A stretch of 13,864 bases of DNA from Thermoplasmata archaeon (GTDB lineage: Archaea; Thermoplasmatota; Thermoplasmata; Thermoplasmatales; Thermoplasmataceae), in the NCBI GenBank assembly GCA_021835185.1, contig JAKBQO010000024.1, positions 1 through 13,864 of the forward strand. The letters run 5' to 3'. Made by a program: the position numbers and the translations under genes. Position 1 is the first letter of the stretch. Every line of letters begins with the position of its first letter. Below the pieces are notes generated by a model. It had not been told where the DNA came from and did no database searches. It was given only the letters and a program-made list of their open reading frames with translations. This document shows positions 7,095 to 13,864 of the stretch, in pieces.

Positions 7095-8864
7095 ATGGAA
7101 AATAAAGGAAGTATATATAGTATATCTGGACCGGTAGTAATAGCAACAGACCTTGATGGCAAAATGTTTGATGTGGTACGGGTTGGTGAAATGGGCCTCG
7201 TAGGTGAAGTTATAAAAATAGTTGGAGATAAATTTACAATCCAGGTTTATGAAGATACCAGCGGGCTCAAACCAGGCGAACCTGTATATTCAACAGGCAA
7301 ACCCCTCTCTGTCGAACTTGGCCCGGGCCTGCTTAAATCCATATATGATGGAATACAGAGGCCTCTTGATATAATTCAATCAGAAACAGGTGATTTTATA
7401 GTCAGGGGGGCAACAGCACCTCCACTGGATGAAAAGAAAGAATGGGATTTCGTTCCACTGTTAAAGGAAGGGGATGAAGTTGAGCAGGGATATATACTTG
7501 GCACAGTTCAGGAAACTAATATAATAACCCATAAAATTATGGTTCCGTATGGCATTCGTGGCATAATAAAAAGCATAAGCAAAGGAAAATTCAAAGTATC
7601 TGATACTGTATGTATAATCGACACTGGAACTTCCAAATATGATATAAAATTGAAGCAGATATGGCCTGTCAGGCAGGCAAGAAAGGTATTTCTTAAATTT
7701 GCACCTGAAATACCATTAATCACAGGCCAGAGGGTAATAGATTCATTCTTCCCTGTTGCTAAGGGCGGCACTGTAGCAGTTCCGGGCCCATTTGGAAGCG
7801 GGAAGACAGTAATACAGCACCAGCTGTCCAAATGGTCTGATGCAGATATAACCGTTTATGTTGGCTGCGGGGAAAGGGGAAATGAGATGACTGAAATACT
7901 TTCAACATTCCCTGAACTGCAAGATCCCAAGAGCGGAAAACCACTCATGGAAAAAACAATACTTATTGCAAATACTTCCAATATGCCTGTGGCAGCAAGG
8001 GAAGCCAGTATTTATACAGGAGTTACCATAGCTGAATATTACAGGGATATGGGTTATGACGTAGCTCTTATGGCAGATTCAACAAGCAGGTGGGCAGAGG
8101 CACTGAGGGAAATATCTGGAAGATTGGAAGAAATGCCAGGTGAAGAAGGATATCCTGCCTATCTGGGAAGGAGAATATCTGAATTTTATGAAAGATCTGG
8201 AAATGCCCAGATAATAGCACAGGATGAAAGGACAGGCTCTATAACCCTTATAGGAGCAGTATCGCCTCCAGGTGGAGACCTTTCAGACCCGGTTGTGCAG
8301 AATACCTTGAGAGTTACAAGGGCATTCTGGGCTCTTGACGCCTCACTTGCATCCAGAAGGCATTTTCCTTCAATTAACTGGCTTAACAGCTATTCGCTTT
8401 ACCTGGACTCCCTTTCCGGGTGGTTTAAATCAAACGTGAACCCTGAATGGCCACAGATGCATTCACTCATGATGGGTATACTCCAGAAAGAATCAGAGTT
8501 ACAGGAAATTGTGCAGCTGGTGGGATATGACTCATTGCCAGAGAATCAGAAAAACGTTCTGGACATTGCAAAGATTATCAGGGAAGATTTTCTCCAGCAG
8601 AATGCCTTTGATGATACAGATACATACTGTTCAATAAAGAAACAGTATGAAATGCTTACAATTATTAAAACACTTAATGAAATGCAGGAAAAATCCATAG
8701 CTTCTGGATTGAAGTTAACCCAGACTGCAACACTTCCTGTGAGGATGAAAATATCAAGAATGAAAGAAATTCCAGAAAACGACTTTGAGAAATTCTACAA
8801 TGACGTGATAAAGGAAATAAATAATGAATATGATAATATAATGGAGGGTGTTGAAAGTGTCTGA
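7095..8864 (+). CDS. atpA: A-type ATP synthase catalytic subunit A (no intein)
   Basis: This 589-residue catalytic subunit alternates with B in the A3B3 head. In order there is an N-terminal beta barrel (about 1-75), the non-homologous bulge characteristic of A/V-type catalytic subunits (about 110-190), and the nucleotide-binding domain. The latter has Walker A GPFGSGKT (231-238) and [11 protein letters not shown] (257-267) with the catalytic glutamate E260. The sequence continues through [18 protein letters not shown] and [18 protein letters not shown], then the helical C-terminal domain (about 440-589). The P-loop is continuous: the site between K237 and T238, where several Thermoplasmatales carry an intein, is empty. 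The stop overlaps the atpB start by 8 bases, and the atpB Shine-Dalgarno lies inside the last codons of this gene. Confidence 0.98.
   Translation: MENKGSIYSISGPVVIATDLDGKMFDVVRVGEMGLVGEVIKIVGDKFTIQVYEDTSGLKPGEPVYSTGKPLSVELGPGLLKSIYDGIQRPLDIIQSETGDFIVRGATAPPLDEKKEWDFVPLLKEGDEVEQGYILGTVQETNIITHKIMVPYGIRGIIKSISKGKFKVSDTVCIIDTGTSKYDIKLKQIWPVRQARKVFLKFAPEIPLITGQRVIDSFFPVAKGGTVAVPGPFGSGKTVIQHQLSKWSDADITVYVGCGERGNEMTEILSTFPELQDPKSGKPLMEKTILIANTSNMPVAAREASIYTGVTIAEYYRDMGYDVALMADSTSRWAEALREISGRLEEMPGEEGYPAYLGRRISEFYERSGNAQIIAQDERTGSITLIGAVSPPGGDLSDPVVQNTLRVTRAFWALDASLASRRHFPSINWLNSYSLYLDSLSGWFKSNVNPEWPQMHSLMMGILQKESELQEIVQLVGYDSLPENQKNVLDIAKIIREDFLQQNAFDDTDTYCSIKKQYEMLTIIKTLNEMQEKSIASGLKLTQTATLPVRMKISRMKEIPENDFEKFYNDVIKEINNEYDNIMEGVESV
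8843..8848 (+). promoter_or_regulatory. Strong Shine-Dalgarno that sets the atpB start
   Basis: GGAGGG is complementary to the archaeal 16S anti-Shine-Dalgarno CCUCC. It lies 8 bases before the GTG at 8857, the ideal spacing, but overlaps or nearly touches the alternative in-frame GTG at 8848 and TTG at 8851. It therefore selects 8857 as the start of atpB. It is embedded in the end of the atpA reading frame. Confidence 0.75.
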
Positions 8865-10233
8865 TATTATTTACAGGTCAATTTCACAGATAAATGGTCC
8901 ACTTCTATTTGTGGACGACGTGAAAAATGCATCGTATAATGAAATTGTTAGCATAATACTGGATAACGGAGAGCGTGTTAAAGGCCAGGTACTTGAAACC
9001 AGGAACGGCGTTGCGGTTGTCCAGGTGTTCGGTTCAACTACCAGCATGAGCCCAAAGAGTACCGGGGTATCGTTCACAGGAAGCACATTCAAGCTTCCAG
9101 TATCTGATGATATGCTTGGCAGAATATTCAATGGATTCGGTGAACCGGTAGACAATGGCCCGAAGATTTATTCAAAGGATAAGGTAGATATCACAGGTGC
9201 TGCAATCAATCCATATTCACGTGAAGAGCCAAGTGAATTCATAGAAACGGGAATATCAACCATAGATGGAATGAATACACTTGTTATGGGACAAAAGCTT
9301 CCAATATTCTCTGGAGCAGGATTATCCCATAACAGGCTGGCGACACAGATAGCGAAGCAGGCAAAAACCCTGAAAGGCGGAGAAAAATTTGGTGTTGTAT
9401 TTGGCGCTATTGGAATAACAAGTGAGGAAGCAAACTATTTCATGAAGCAATTTGAGTCGTCAGGCGCACTGTCAGAATCCGTAATATTCCTGAATCTGGC
9501 ATCAGATCCATCCATGGACAGGATAATACTGCCCCGTGTTGCATTAACAACTGCAGAATACCTGGCATATGAGAAAGATATGAACATGCTGGTTATCCTC
9601 ACAGATATGACAAATTACTGTGAAGCACTCCGTGAAATATCATCTTCAAGGGAGGAAATCCCTGGAAGGCGTGGATATCCTGGCTATATGTATACCGATT
9701 TAAGTACAATATATGAAAGGGCAGGAAAAATAAAGGGAAGGAACGGCTCAATCACACAGATACCTATTCTTACAATGCCAGGGGATGATATAACAAACCC
9801 GGTGCCTGACCTTACAGGATATATAACTGAAGGGCAGATAACACTATCAAGAGACCTTAGCAGGAAGGATATATATCCAGAGGTAGATGTCCTTTTATCC
9901 TTATCACGTCTCATGAACCAGGGTATAGGGTCTGACCATACCAGGGAAGACCACAGAGGCCTGGCCGATCAGCTATATTCCTCATATGCAAAGGGAAAAG
10001 ACGCCAGAGCATTAAGTGAGATTGTTGGCGAAGAAGCTTTGAGTGTATCAGATAAAAAGTACCTTCAATTTGCAGAGGATTTTGAAAGCAAATACGTAAA
10101 CCAGGGAGATACTGACCGTTCCATAGAAGAAACTTTGAATCTTGGATGGGACCTGCTTTCAATTTTGCCTAAAGAGGAAATGAAAAAGGTAAAATCCGCA
10201 TATATACCAAAATACGGGAAATGGGAGGAATAA
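8857..10233 (+). CDS. atpB: A-type ATP synthase subunit B (non-catalytic)
   Basis: This 458-residue nucleotide-binding but non-catalytic head subunit alternates with A. A GTG start at 8857 is chosen because GGAGGG lies 8 bases upstream. Starting at 8848 would add three residues not needed by the family. The Walker A position is replaced by SGAGLSHN (152-159), as in other B subunits, so hydrolysis is not expected. The block [20 protein letters not shown] supplies the conserved arginine region facing the catalytic site, followed by YERAGK and the [20 protein letters not shown] stretch. The C-terminus is the helical domain ending [10 protein letters not shown]. The gene overlaps atpA by 8 bases and shares the TAATG overlap with atpD. 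Confidence 0.97.
   Translation: MSDIIYRSISQINGPLLFVDDVKNASYNEIVSIILDNGERVKGQVLETRNGVAVVQVFGSTTSMSPKSTGVSFTGSTFKLPVSDDMLGRIFNGFGEPVDNGPKIYSKDKVDITGAAINPYSREEPSEFIETGISTIDGMNTLVMGQKLPIFSGAGLSHNRLATQIAKQAKTLKGGEKFGVVFGAIGITSEEANYFMKQFESSGALSESVIFLNLASDPSMDRIILPRVALTTAEYLAYEKDMNMLVILTDMTNYCEALREISSSREEIPGRRGYPGYMYTDLSTIYERAGKIKGRNGSITQIPILTMPGDDITNPVPDLTGYITEGQITLSRDLSRKDIYPEVDVLLSLSRLMNQGIGSDHTREDHRGLADQLYSSYAKGKDARALSEIVGEEALSVSDKKYLQFAEDFESKYVNQGDTDRSIEETLNLGWDLLSILPKEEMKKVKSAYIPKYGKWEE
10223..10228 (+). promoter_or_regulatory. Shine-Dalgarno for atpD
   Basis: GGGAGG lies in the last codons of atpB, 4 bases before the ATG at 10233. The alternative in-frame ATG at 10221 would place this element inside the coding region and has no such signal of its own, so 10233 is preferred. 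The spacing is a little short. Confidence 0.55.
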
Positions 10234-10871
10234 TGGCAAATACTGTAAGACTTACCAGAATAGAACTTATAAATACGAAAAAACGGATAAAAGTAGCTTC
10301 TAGAGGACTCGAACTCCTGAAAATGAAAAGACAATCCCTGGTAATGGAATTCTTTAAAATTAGCAATGAGGTCAGAGGGCTTAGAGAAAACATCAAAAAT
10401 GATATAGAAAAAGGGTTGAATGCAATTAAAGTGGCAGAGATAATAGATGGAACTCTTGAAATCGAAAGAATTTCATACATGTTTTCTTCGCCAGAAATTA
10501 AAATAGGCGGGAAAAATATAATGGGTGTTACAATTCCTGAAATGTCAGCCCAGGCAGGAAAAAAGATAATTGACGATTCATATCTTGCAAATTCTGTTCC
10601 TGTGTCAATCTATGATGCAATTACACTCTTTAATAAAATATTCAAAGAGCTTCTGGAAGTTTCCCAGAAAGAATCATCAATGCGCAAATTGTTAAATGAA
10701 ATAGACAAGACAAACAGGAGATCCAATGCAATAGAAAATATAATGATTCCAAGGTTTAACAACAACTATAAAATCATCAGGGAGCATCTGGACGAATTGG
10801 AAAGGGATTCATTTGCAACCCTGAAATTTGTAAAAAGCCATGTAGTTTCAACTGGAGAAAATAATAAATAG
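10233..10871 (+). CDS. atpD: A-type ATP synthase subunit D (central shaft)
   Basis: This 212-residue subunit forms the long antiparallel coiled-coil axle inside the A3B3 head, analogous to gamma of F-ATPases. The N-terminus [20 protein letters not shown] and the following GLELLKMKRQSLVMEFF match the conserved first helix (TRxELxxLKKRLxxAxxGxxLLKxKRD). The middle (about 70-125) is a short beta/turn region, and the C-terminal helix carries the second family block, TNRRSNAIENIMIPRFNN (about 162-179). Start choice is given by the TAATG overlap and Shine-Dalgarno. A 32-base gap follows, then a 35-codon ORF. Confidence 0.95.
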   Translation: MANTVRLTRIELINTKKRIKVASRGLELLKMKRQSLVMEFFKISNEVRGLRENIKNDIEKGLNAIKVAEIIDGTLEIERISYMFSSPEIKIGGKNIMGVTIPEMSAQAGKKIIDDSYLANSVPVSIYDAITLFNKIFKELLEVSQKESSMRKLLNEIDKTNRRSNAIENIMIPRFNNNYKIIREHLDELERDSFATLKFVKSHVVSTGENNK

Positions 10872-10903
10872 GTTTGGCCCTATTATATATTCAAAGGGAA
10901 TAT

Positions 10904-11011
10904 ATGGGCAATGTTGAAAAATTCAAAAGGATAAGAAAGATCATACGGATAATAAATATCCTGCTTGCAATAGCATTTATTGCAATACTGATAATGGTGA
11001 TAATTAAATGA
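10904..11011 (+). CDS. Small single-helix membrane protein in the ATP synthase operon
   Basis: This is a 35-residue ORF with ATG at 10904 and TGA at 11009-11011. The N-terminal half is strongly basic (MGNVEKFKRIRKIIR, residues 1-15, eight Lys/Arg-type or polar positions and one Glu). The second half (about 16-34) is an uninterrupted hydrophobic helix of Ile, Leu, Ala, Val, Phe and Met ending in a single Lys. By the positive-inside rule the N-terminus should face the cytoplasm. Its stop overlaps the atpH ATG as ATGA, a classic translational coupling arrangement. A weak purine element AAGGGA lies 4 bases before the ATG. I do not recognise a family. By position it could be an assembly or accessory factor of the Ao sector, in the sense of the small membrane proteins of V- and F-ATPases, but this is inference. 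A chance ORF is possible, though its composition and coupling argue otherwise. Confidence 0.7.
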   Translation: MGNVEKFKRIRKIIRIINILLAIAFIAILIMVIIK

Positions 11012-11331
11012 CAGAAATAGATGAATTGAAGGTAATTAAAAACAAAGAAGAAGCAAAAAAACGTTCCATAGCAGAGCTAAAGGAGGAAATGGAAAAACAG
11101 TTAAACCAGCAAATAGCTGAATGCAATGAAAAGGCAAAAAACCTGGAAAATCAAATAATAAATGATTACAATAAAGCCATAGAGGAAATAAAGAAATCAG
11201 AAAGCAGGAAAATGGCTGATGCACTTGATACCCAGAGAGCCAGATCAAATGTAATGAAAGTTGACATATCTAACAGAAAGCTTGAAGAGAAAGTGTATAA
11301 TCTTATTCTGGAATATATTACTAAAATGTGA
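11008..11331 (+). CDS. atpH: A-type ATP synthase subunit H (peripheral stalk)
   Basis: This 107-residue, highly charged, almost wholly helical protein lacks Pro and Gly through most of its length. It is rich in Lys and Glu in a heptad/hendecad-like pattern (for example KKRSIAELKEEMEKQLNQQ, about 18-36), as expected for the coiled-coil partner of subunit E. Length matches the 100-110 residues of the family. It lies directly before atpI, the usual H-I pairing in archaea, which supports the assignment because sequence conservation in this family is low. Its ATG overlaps the stop of the small membrane ORF, and 4 bases separate its TGA from the atpI ATG. Confidence 0.88.
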   Translation: MTEIDELKVIKNKEEAKKRSIAELKEEMEKQLNQQIAECNEKAKNLENQIINDYNKAIEEIKKSESRKMADALDTQRARSNVMKVDISNRKLEEKVYNLILEYITKM

Positions 11332-11335
11332 TAAA

Positions 11336-13264
11336 ATGCTAAAGCCCGTGAAGATGACAAAAATCAGGATTATTGGCCTGAATACGTATAAAAATAAAAT
11401 AGTAGATGATATGCATGATCTAAATGTTATACAGATAGAGAATGCAGAACCTGAGGTTGCAAAGGTATTCAACACCCAGGGCTCCAACGCCAATTACAAG
11501 GTTTTATCTGAAAATCTATCACGGTTCAAGGGATTTCTTTCAATACTTCCACAGAGGGAAGTTAAACATAAAAAATACTACAGTTCTCCGGAGGAAGTCC
11601 TGGAAGATATATCAAAAATATACATAGCCGGCGAATTAAACAAACTCAAAGATGATGAAGAGAAACTTACAGCAAAGATCCAGGAAAATAAGATTACCTT
11701 AAAACCACTGGAGTTATTATCGGGCTTTGGTGAAGATTTATCAATATTAAATAATGATTACGTTGAAAGTTTTATAATTAAATCGTCAGATGAAACTGAA
11801 AGTCTCAAAACAGATTATGCAACATTCATCAATTTAAATAATGGCTATTCAACCGTTACAATAAATAGAAAAAACGAACCAGAATTTCTTTCCATACTTT
11901 CATCAAAAACCTATGATATGATGAAGATCCCGGAATTGAACGGGACCGTAAAGGAAAATATAGAATTAATCCATAACACCATTAATGAAGCTTCAAACGC
12001 AATAGAGGGAATAAAATCATCCCTTAATGCATTGTCAGATAAATATTATGAACCTGTGGCACAGATAACAGAACAGCTTGAAATATATGTGAAAGAAGAA
12101 GAAATTTTAAGCAATATTGCTTTTTCTGAAAATGCTTTTGCTCTCGAGGGATGGATTCCCGAATCTGAATATGAAAAAGTTTCTTCAGTGCTTAATGAAG
12201 ATTCAAATAACACAATGTTTATCCAGAAGATAGAAACAAAGGAAGACCCTCCAACAAAACTCTCGAATCCAAAGCATTTTAAAATATTCGAATTTTTCAT
12301 AAGATTCTATTCATTGCCAGAGGAGTATGAATTTGATCCGACAATGATATTTGCCCTTGTTTTCCCTGTATTTTTCGGTTTAATGGTTGGTGACGCAGGG
12401 TACGGCCTTGTTATCCTCCTGATATCACTGTTTATAATACACAGGGTTGACCACCCACCGGCAAAGAGCCATATACCAAAAAAATTATCCGGATTTATTC
12501 TTATGATAATGGGAAAGAATTCTTTAAAAACACTCGCAAAAGCACTTATACCATCTTCAATAATCGCAATAATATTTGGTATAGTATTCAATGAATTCTT
12601 TGGATTTACCATATATCCGGTGCCATTCAGGCTCAGTTCCACTCCAGTGCCGGTCATACATATTGGAGAATTGCTGATGATTTCCGGTTATATCGGGCTT
12701 GCTTTTGTCACATTCGGCTTCGTCCTTGGAATAATTAACAATGCGTACATAAATCACAGAAAAGCCGCAGTGGCTAAAGTCGGGTGGATACTGATGGCAT
12801 GGGCCTTTGCAATACTCGGCCTTAATCTAATACACAGGGTCAGCCTTAGCCCCCTGGAAACATCCTCACTTATTGGCTATGTAATGCTCATAGTTGGCTT
12901 TATAACCGTAGTTGTTTTCGAAGGAACACTTAGCCTTATGGAAATTCCATCAATTATTTCACATATACTTTCATACACAAGGATTGTAGGCATACTCCTG
13001 GCATCTGTTGTCCTGGCCCTTGTCATAGACACTGTATTCAGGGCAACATTATCTGACCCATTTTATTTTATAATAATCGGTGTTGTGGTGCTGGTTGTAG
13101 GGCAGCTGTTCAATCTAATAATAGCTGTATTTGAGCCGGGTATACAGGGCGCAAGGCTTCTATACGTGGAATTCTTCTCGAAATTTTATTTTGGGAATGG
13201 AAAGCCATTTTCACCATTCGGGAGCAACAGGCGTTTTACCCTGAAGAAATTCGACAAAAAATAA
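11336..13264 (+). CDS. atpI: A-type ATP synthase subunit I (membrane stator, a-like)
   Basis: This 642-residue stator subunit carries the ion half-channels beside the proteolipid ring. The N-terminus MLKPVKMTKIRIIG is the family signature, so the ATG at 11336 is chosen although the frame is open back to 11261 inside atpH. The cytoplasmic half (about 1-330) is an elongated alpha/beta and coiled-coil arm that binds the E-H stalks. The junction PTKLSNPKHFKIFEFF leads to the membrane half, starting near 335 with FPVFFGLMVGDAGYG, with about eight helices to 625. The essential arginine of the ion path is R549 in LSYTRIVG, preceded by the conserved EGTLSLMEIPSIISHI helix. The last helix contains FEPGIQGARLLYVEFFSKFY with the second conserved arginine. 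All functional residues expected are present. It closes the operon. Confidence 0.96.
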   Translation: MLKPVKMTKIRIIGLNTYKNKIVDDMHDLNVIQIENAEPEVAKVFNTQGSNANYKVLSENLSRFKGFLSILPQREVKHKKYYSSPEEVLEDISKIYIAGELNKLKDDEEKLTAKIQENKITLKPLELLSGFGEDLSILNNDYVESFIIKSSDETESLKTDYATFINLNNGYSTVTINRKNEPEFLSILSSKTYDMMKIPELNGTVKENIELIHNTINEASNAIEGIKSSLNALSDKYYEPVAQITEQLEIYVKEEEILSNIAFSENAFALEGWIPESEYEKVSSVLNEDSNNTMFIQKIETKEDPPTKLSNPKHFKIFEFFIRFYSLPEEYEFDPTMIFALVFPVFFGLMVGDAGYGLVILLISLFIIHRVDHPPAKSHIPKKLSGFILMIMGKNSLKTLAKALIPSSIIAIIFGIVFNEFFGFTIYPVPFRLSSTPVPVIHIGELLMISGYIGLAFVTFGFVLGIINNAYINHRKAAVAKVGWILMAWAFAILGLNLIHRVSLSPLETSSLIGYVMLIVGFITVVVFEGTLSLMEIPSIISHILSYTRIVGILLASVVLALVIDTVFRATLSDPFYFIIIGVVVLVVGQLFNLIIAVFEPGIQGARLLYVEFFSKFYFGNGKPFSPFGSNRRFTLKKFDKK

Positions 13265-13278
13265 TTTCTCTACATCCA

Positions 13279-13300
13279 AAAATTAATATGTATTATATAA
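13279..13300 (+). promoter_or_regulatory. Promoter region of the sugar acid dehydratase gene
   Basis: The 46-base gap after atpI contains two A/T boxes: AAATTAATATG (centre about 26 bases before the ATG at 13311) and TTATATAA at 13293-13300. The first has the correct distance for a leaderless transcript, and no Shine-Dalgarno precedes the ATG. This indicates separate transcription from the ATP synthase operon. A short pyrimidine run just after the atpI stop is the only terminator-like sequence. Confidence 0.5.
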
Positions 13301-13310
13301 TTGATTATGC

Positions 13311-13864
13311 ATGGAAACTATAAAAAACATAGAAATATATGAACTGGGGTCTCCGGAAGAAAAGTCGTCTCCATGGAGTTCTACAATACTTATACTGAAA
13401 CTCACATCATCCGAAGGAAGGGTTGGCTTCGGTGAAGCGCCTACCACAATGATGACACTTCCTGTGAAGGAAAGCATGAACGAGGTTGCCAGAGTATTCC
13501 AGGGCAAGAATTATTTTGATATAGAAAAAAATCTAAGGGATTACTATAGAAATGCCTTCTACGTAGCGAAATCAGTTGAAGAAACAGCAGCATTGAGTGC
13601 ATTTGAAATTGCATCATGGGACCTGATAGGTAAAAACCTCGGGTCACCAATCTATAATTTGCTGGGTGGCAGATTTAATGAAAAAATCAGGGGATATGCC
13701 AACGGGTGGTATTCCGATTGTGTTTCTCCAGAAGATTTTGTTTCAAAGGCAAAATCTCTTGTCTCACGTGGATATAGTGCATTTAAATTTGACCCATTTG
13801 GAAGCAACTACGATAAAATAGGTGTGGATGGGGTAAAAAAAGCACAGGAAATAGTGGCACAGAT
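13311..13864 (+). CDS. gnaD: Gluconate/galactonate dehydratase, N-terminal part (cut by window end)
   Basis: The first 184 codons of an enolase-superfamily protein (mandelate racemase/muconate lactonizing group) are present; no stop occurs before the window ends. Residues 1-125 form the capping domain, with SSPWSSTILILKL near 19-31, GFGEAPTTMM, and ALSAFEIASWDLIGKNLG followed by the LLGG turn. The barrel begins near 130 with GYANGWYSDCVSPEDF, and the acid/base strand is KFDPFG (K159 to G164). As I recall it, the Sulfolobus gluconate dehydratase is strikingly similar through this stretch, including ANGWY and KFDPFG. The enzyme removes water from D-gluconate (and possibly D-galactonate) to give 2-keto-3-deoxy sugar acid in the archaeal Entner-Doudoroff pathway. 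The metal ligands lie in the missing C-terminal part, so exact substrate use is an inference. Confidence 0.82.
   Translation, partial: METIKNIEIYELGSPEEKSSPWSSTILILKLTSSEGRVGFGEAPTTMMTLPVKESMNEVARVFQGKNYFDIEKNLRDYYRNAFYVAKSVEETAALSAFEIASWDLIGKNLGSPIYNLLGGRFNEKIRGYANGWYSDCVSPEDFVSKAKSLVSRGYSAFKFDPFGSNYDKIGVDGVKKAQEIVAQ

Noticed and set aside
7508..7831. Minus-strand open frames opposite atpA and elsewhere (for example 351-662, 5789-6100, 12307-12657)
   Set aside because: Each lies wholly opposite a well-identified gene, has no recognisable motif and no promoter or ribosome site, and so is a shadow of the coding strand.
7095..8864. Possible intein or frameshift in atpA
   Set aside because: The frame is continuous from barrel to C-terminal domain with all motifs in order and a normal length of 589 residues.
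10221..10232. Upstream ATG for atpD adding four residues (MGGI)
   Set aside because: It lies in the atpB end and consists of the Shine-Dalgarno sequence; the ATG at 10233 fits the family start.
10881..10891. Possible internal TATA box (TATTATATATT) before the 35-codon ORF
   Set aside because: Its centre is only about 18 bases before the ATG, it lies within a tightly linked operon, and AT-rich background makes such strings common. It was left out as a promoter.
11261..11335. Longer AtpI starting inside atpH
   Set aside because: MLKPVKMTKIRIIG at 11336 is the family N-terminus. The extra 25 residues would overlap atpH and match nothing.

Overview
The window is AT-rich, tightly packed archaeal DNA with every supported gene on the + strand. 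Several traits point to the order Thermoplasmatales: A-type ATPase genes, an isopentenyl phosphate kinase, a type II IPP isomerase, a ZPR1 zinc-finger protein, a gluconate dehydratase of the archaeal Entner-Doudoroff type, and TATA boxes close to start codons. A relative of Ferroplasma, Acidiplasma, Cuniculiplasma, Picrophilus or Thermoplasma is most likely. The order is inferred from gene content and protein style; the genus cannot be fixed from the sequence alone.

Region 1 (107-2385) is a three-gene set with overlapping or abutting ends: isopentenyl phosphate kinase, FMN-dependent IPP isomerase (type II) and a ZPR1-type zinc-finger protein. The first two carry out the last steps towards the C5 isoprenoid units of archaeal membrane lipids. 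Region 2 (2433-4815) is a two-gene ABC exporter: an ATPase, then an ABC-2 permease with a large outer domain carrying 11 N-glycosylation sequons. A T-rich stretch follows.

Region 3 (4915-13264) is a complete A1Ao ATP synthase operon in the order K-E-C-F-A-B-D-(small ORF)-H-I. Its proteolipid, stalks, catalytic head and membrane stator are all present and appear intact, and subunit A has no intein. Between atpD and atpH lies a 35-codon ORF for a basic single-helix membrane protein. Its stop overlaps the atpH start as ATGA. It is the best candidate here for something undescribed.

Region 4 (13311 to the window end) is the first 184 codons of an enolase-superfamily sugar acid dehydratase, most like gluconate/galactonate dehydratase, behind its own promoter. 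No RNA genes, mobile elements, CRISPR arrays or long repeats were seen. Apart from short intergenic stretches (the longest about 106 and 99 bases), the window is coding.
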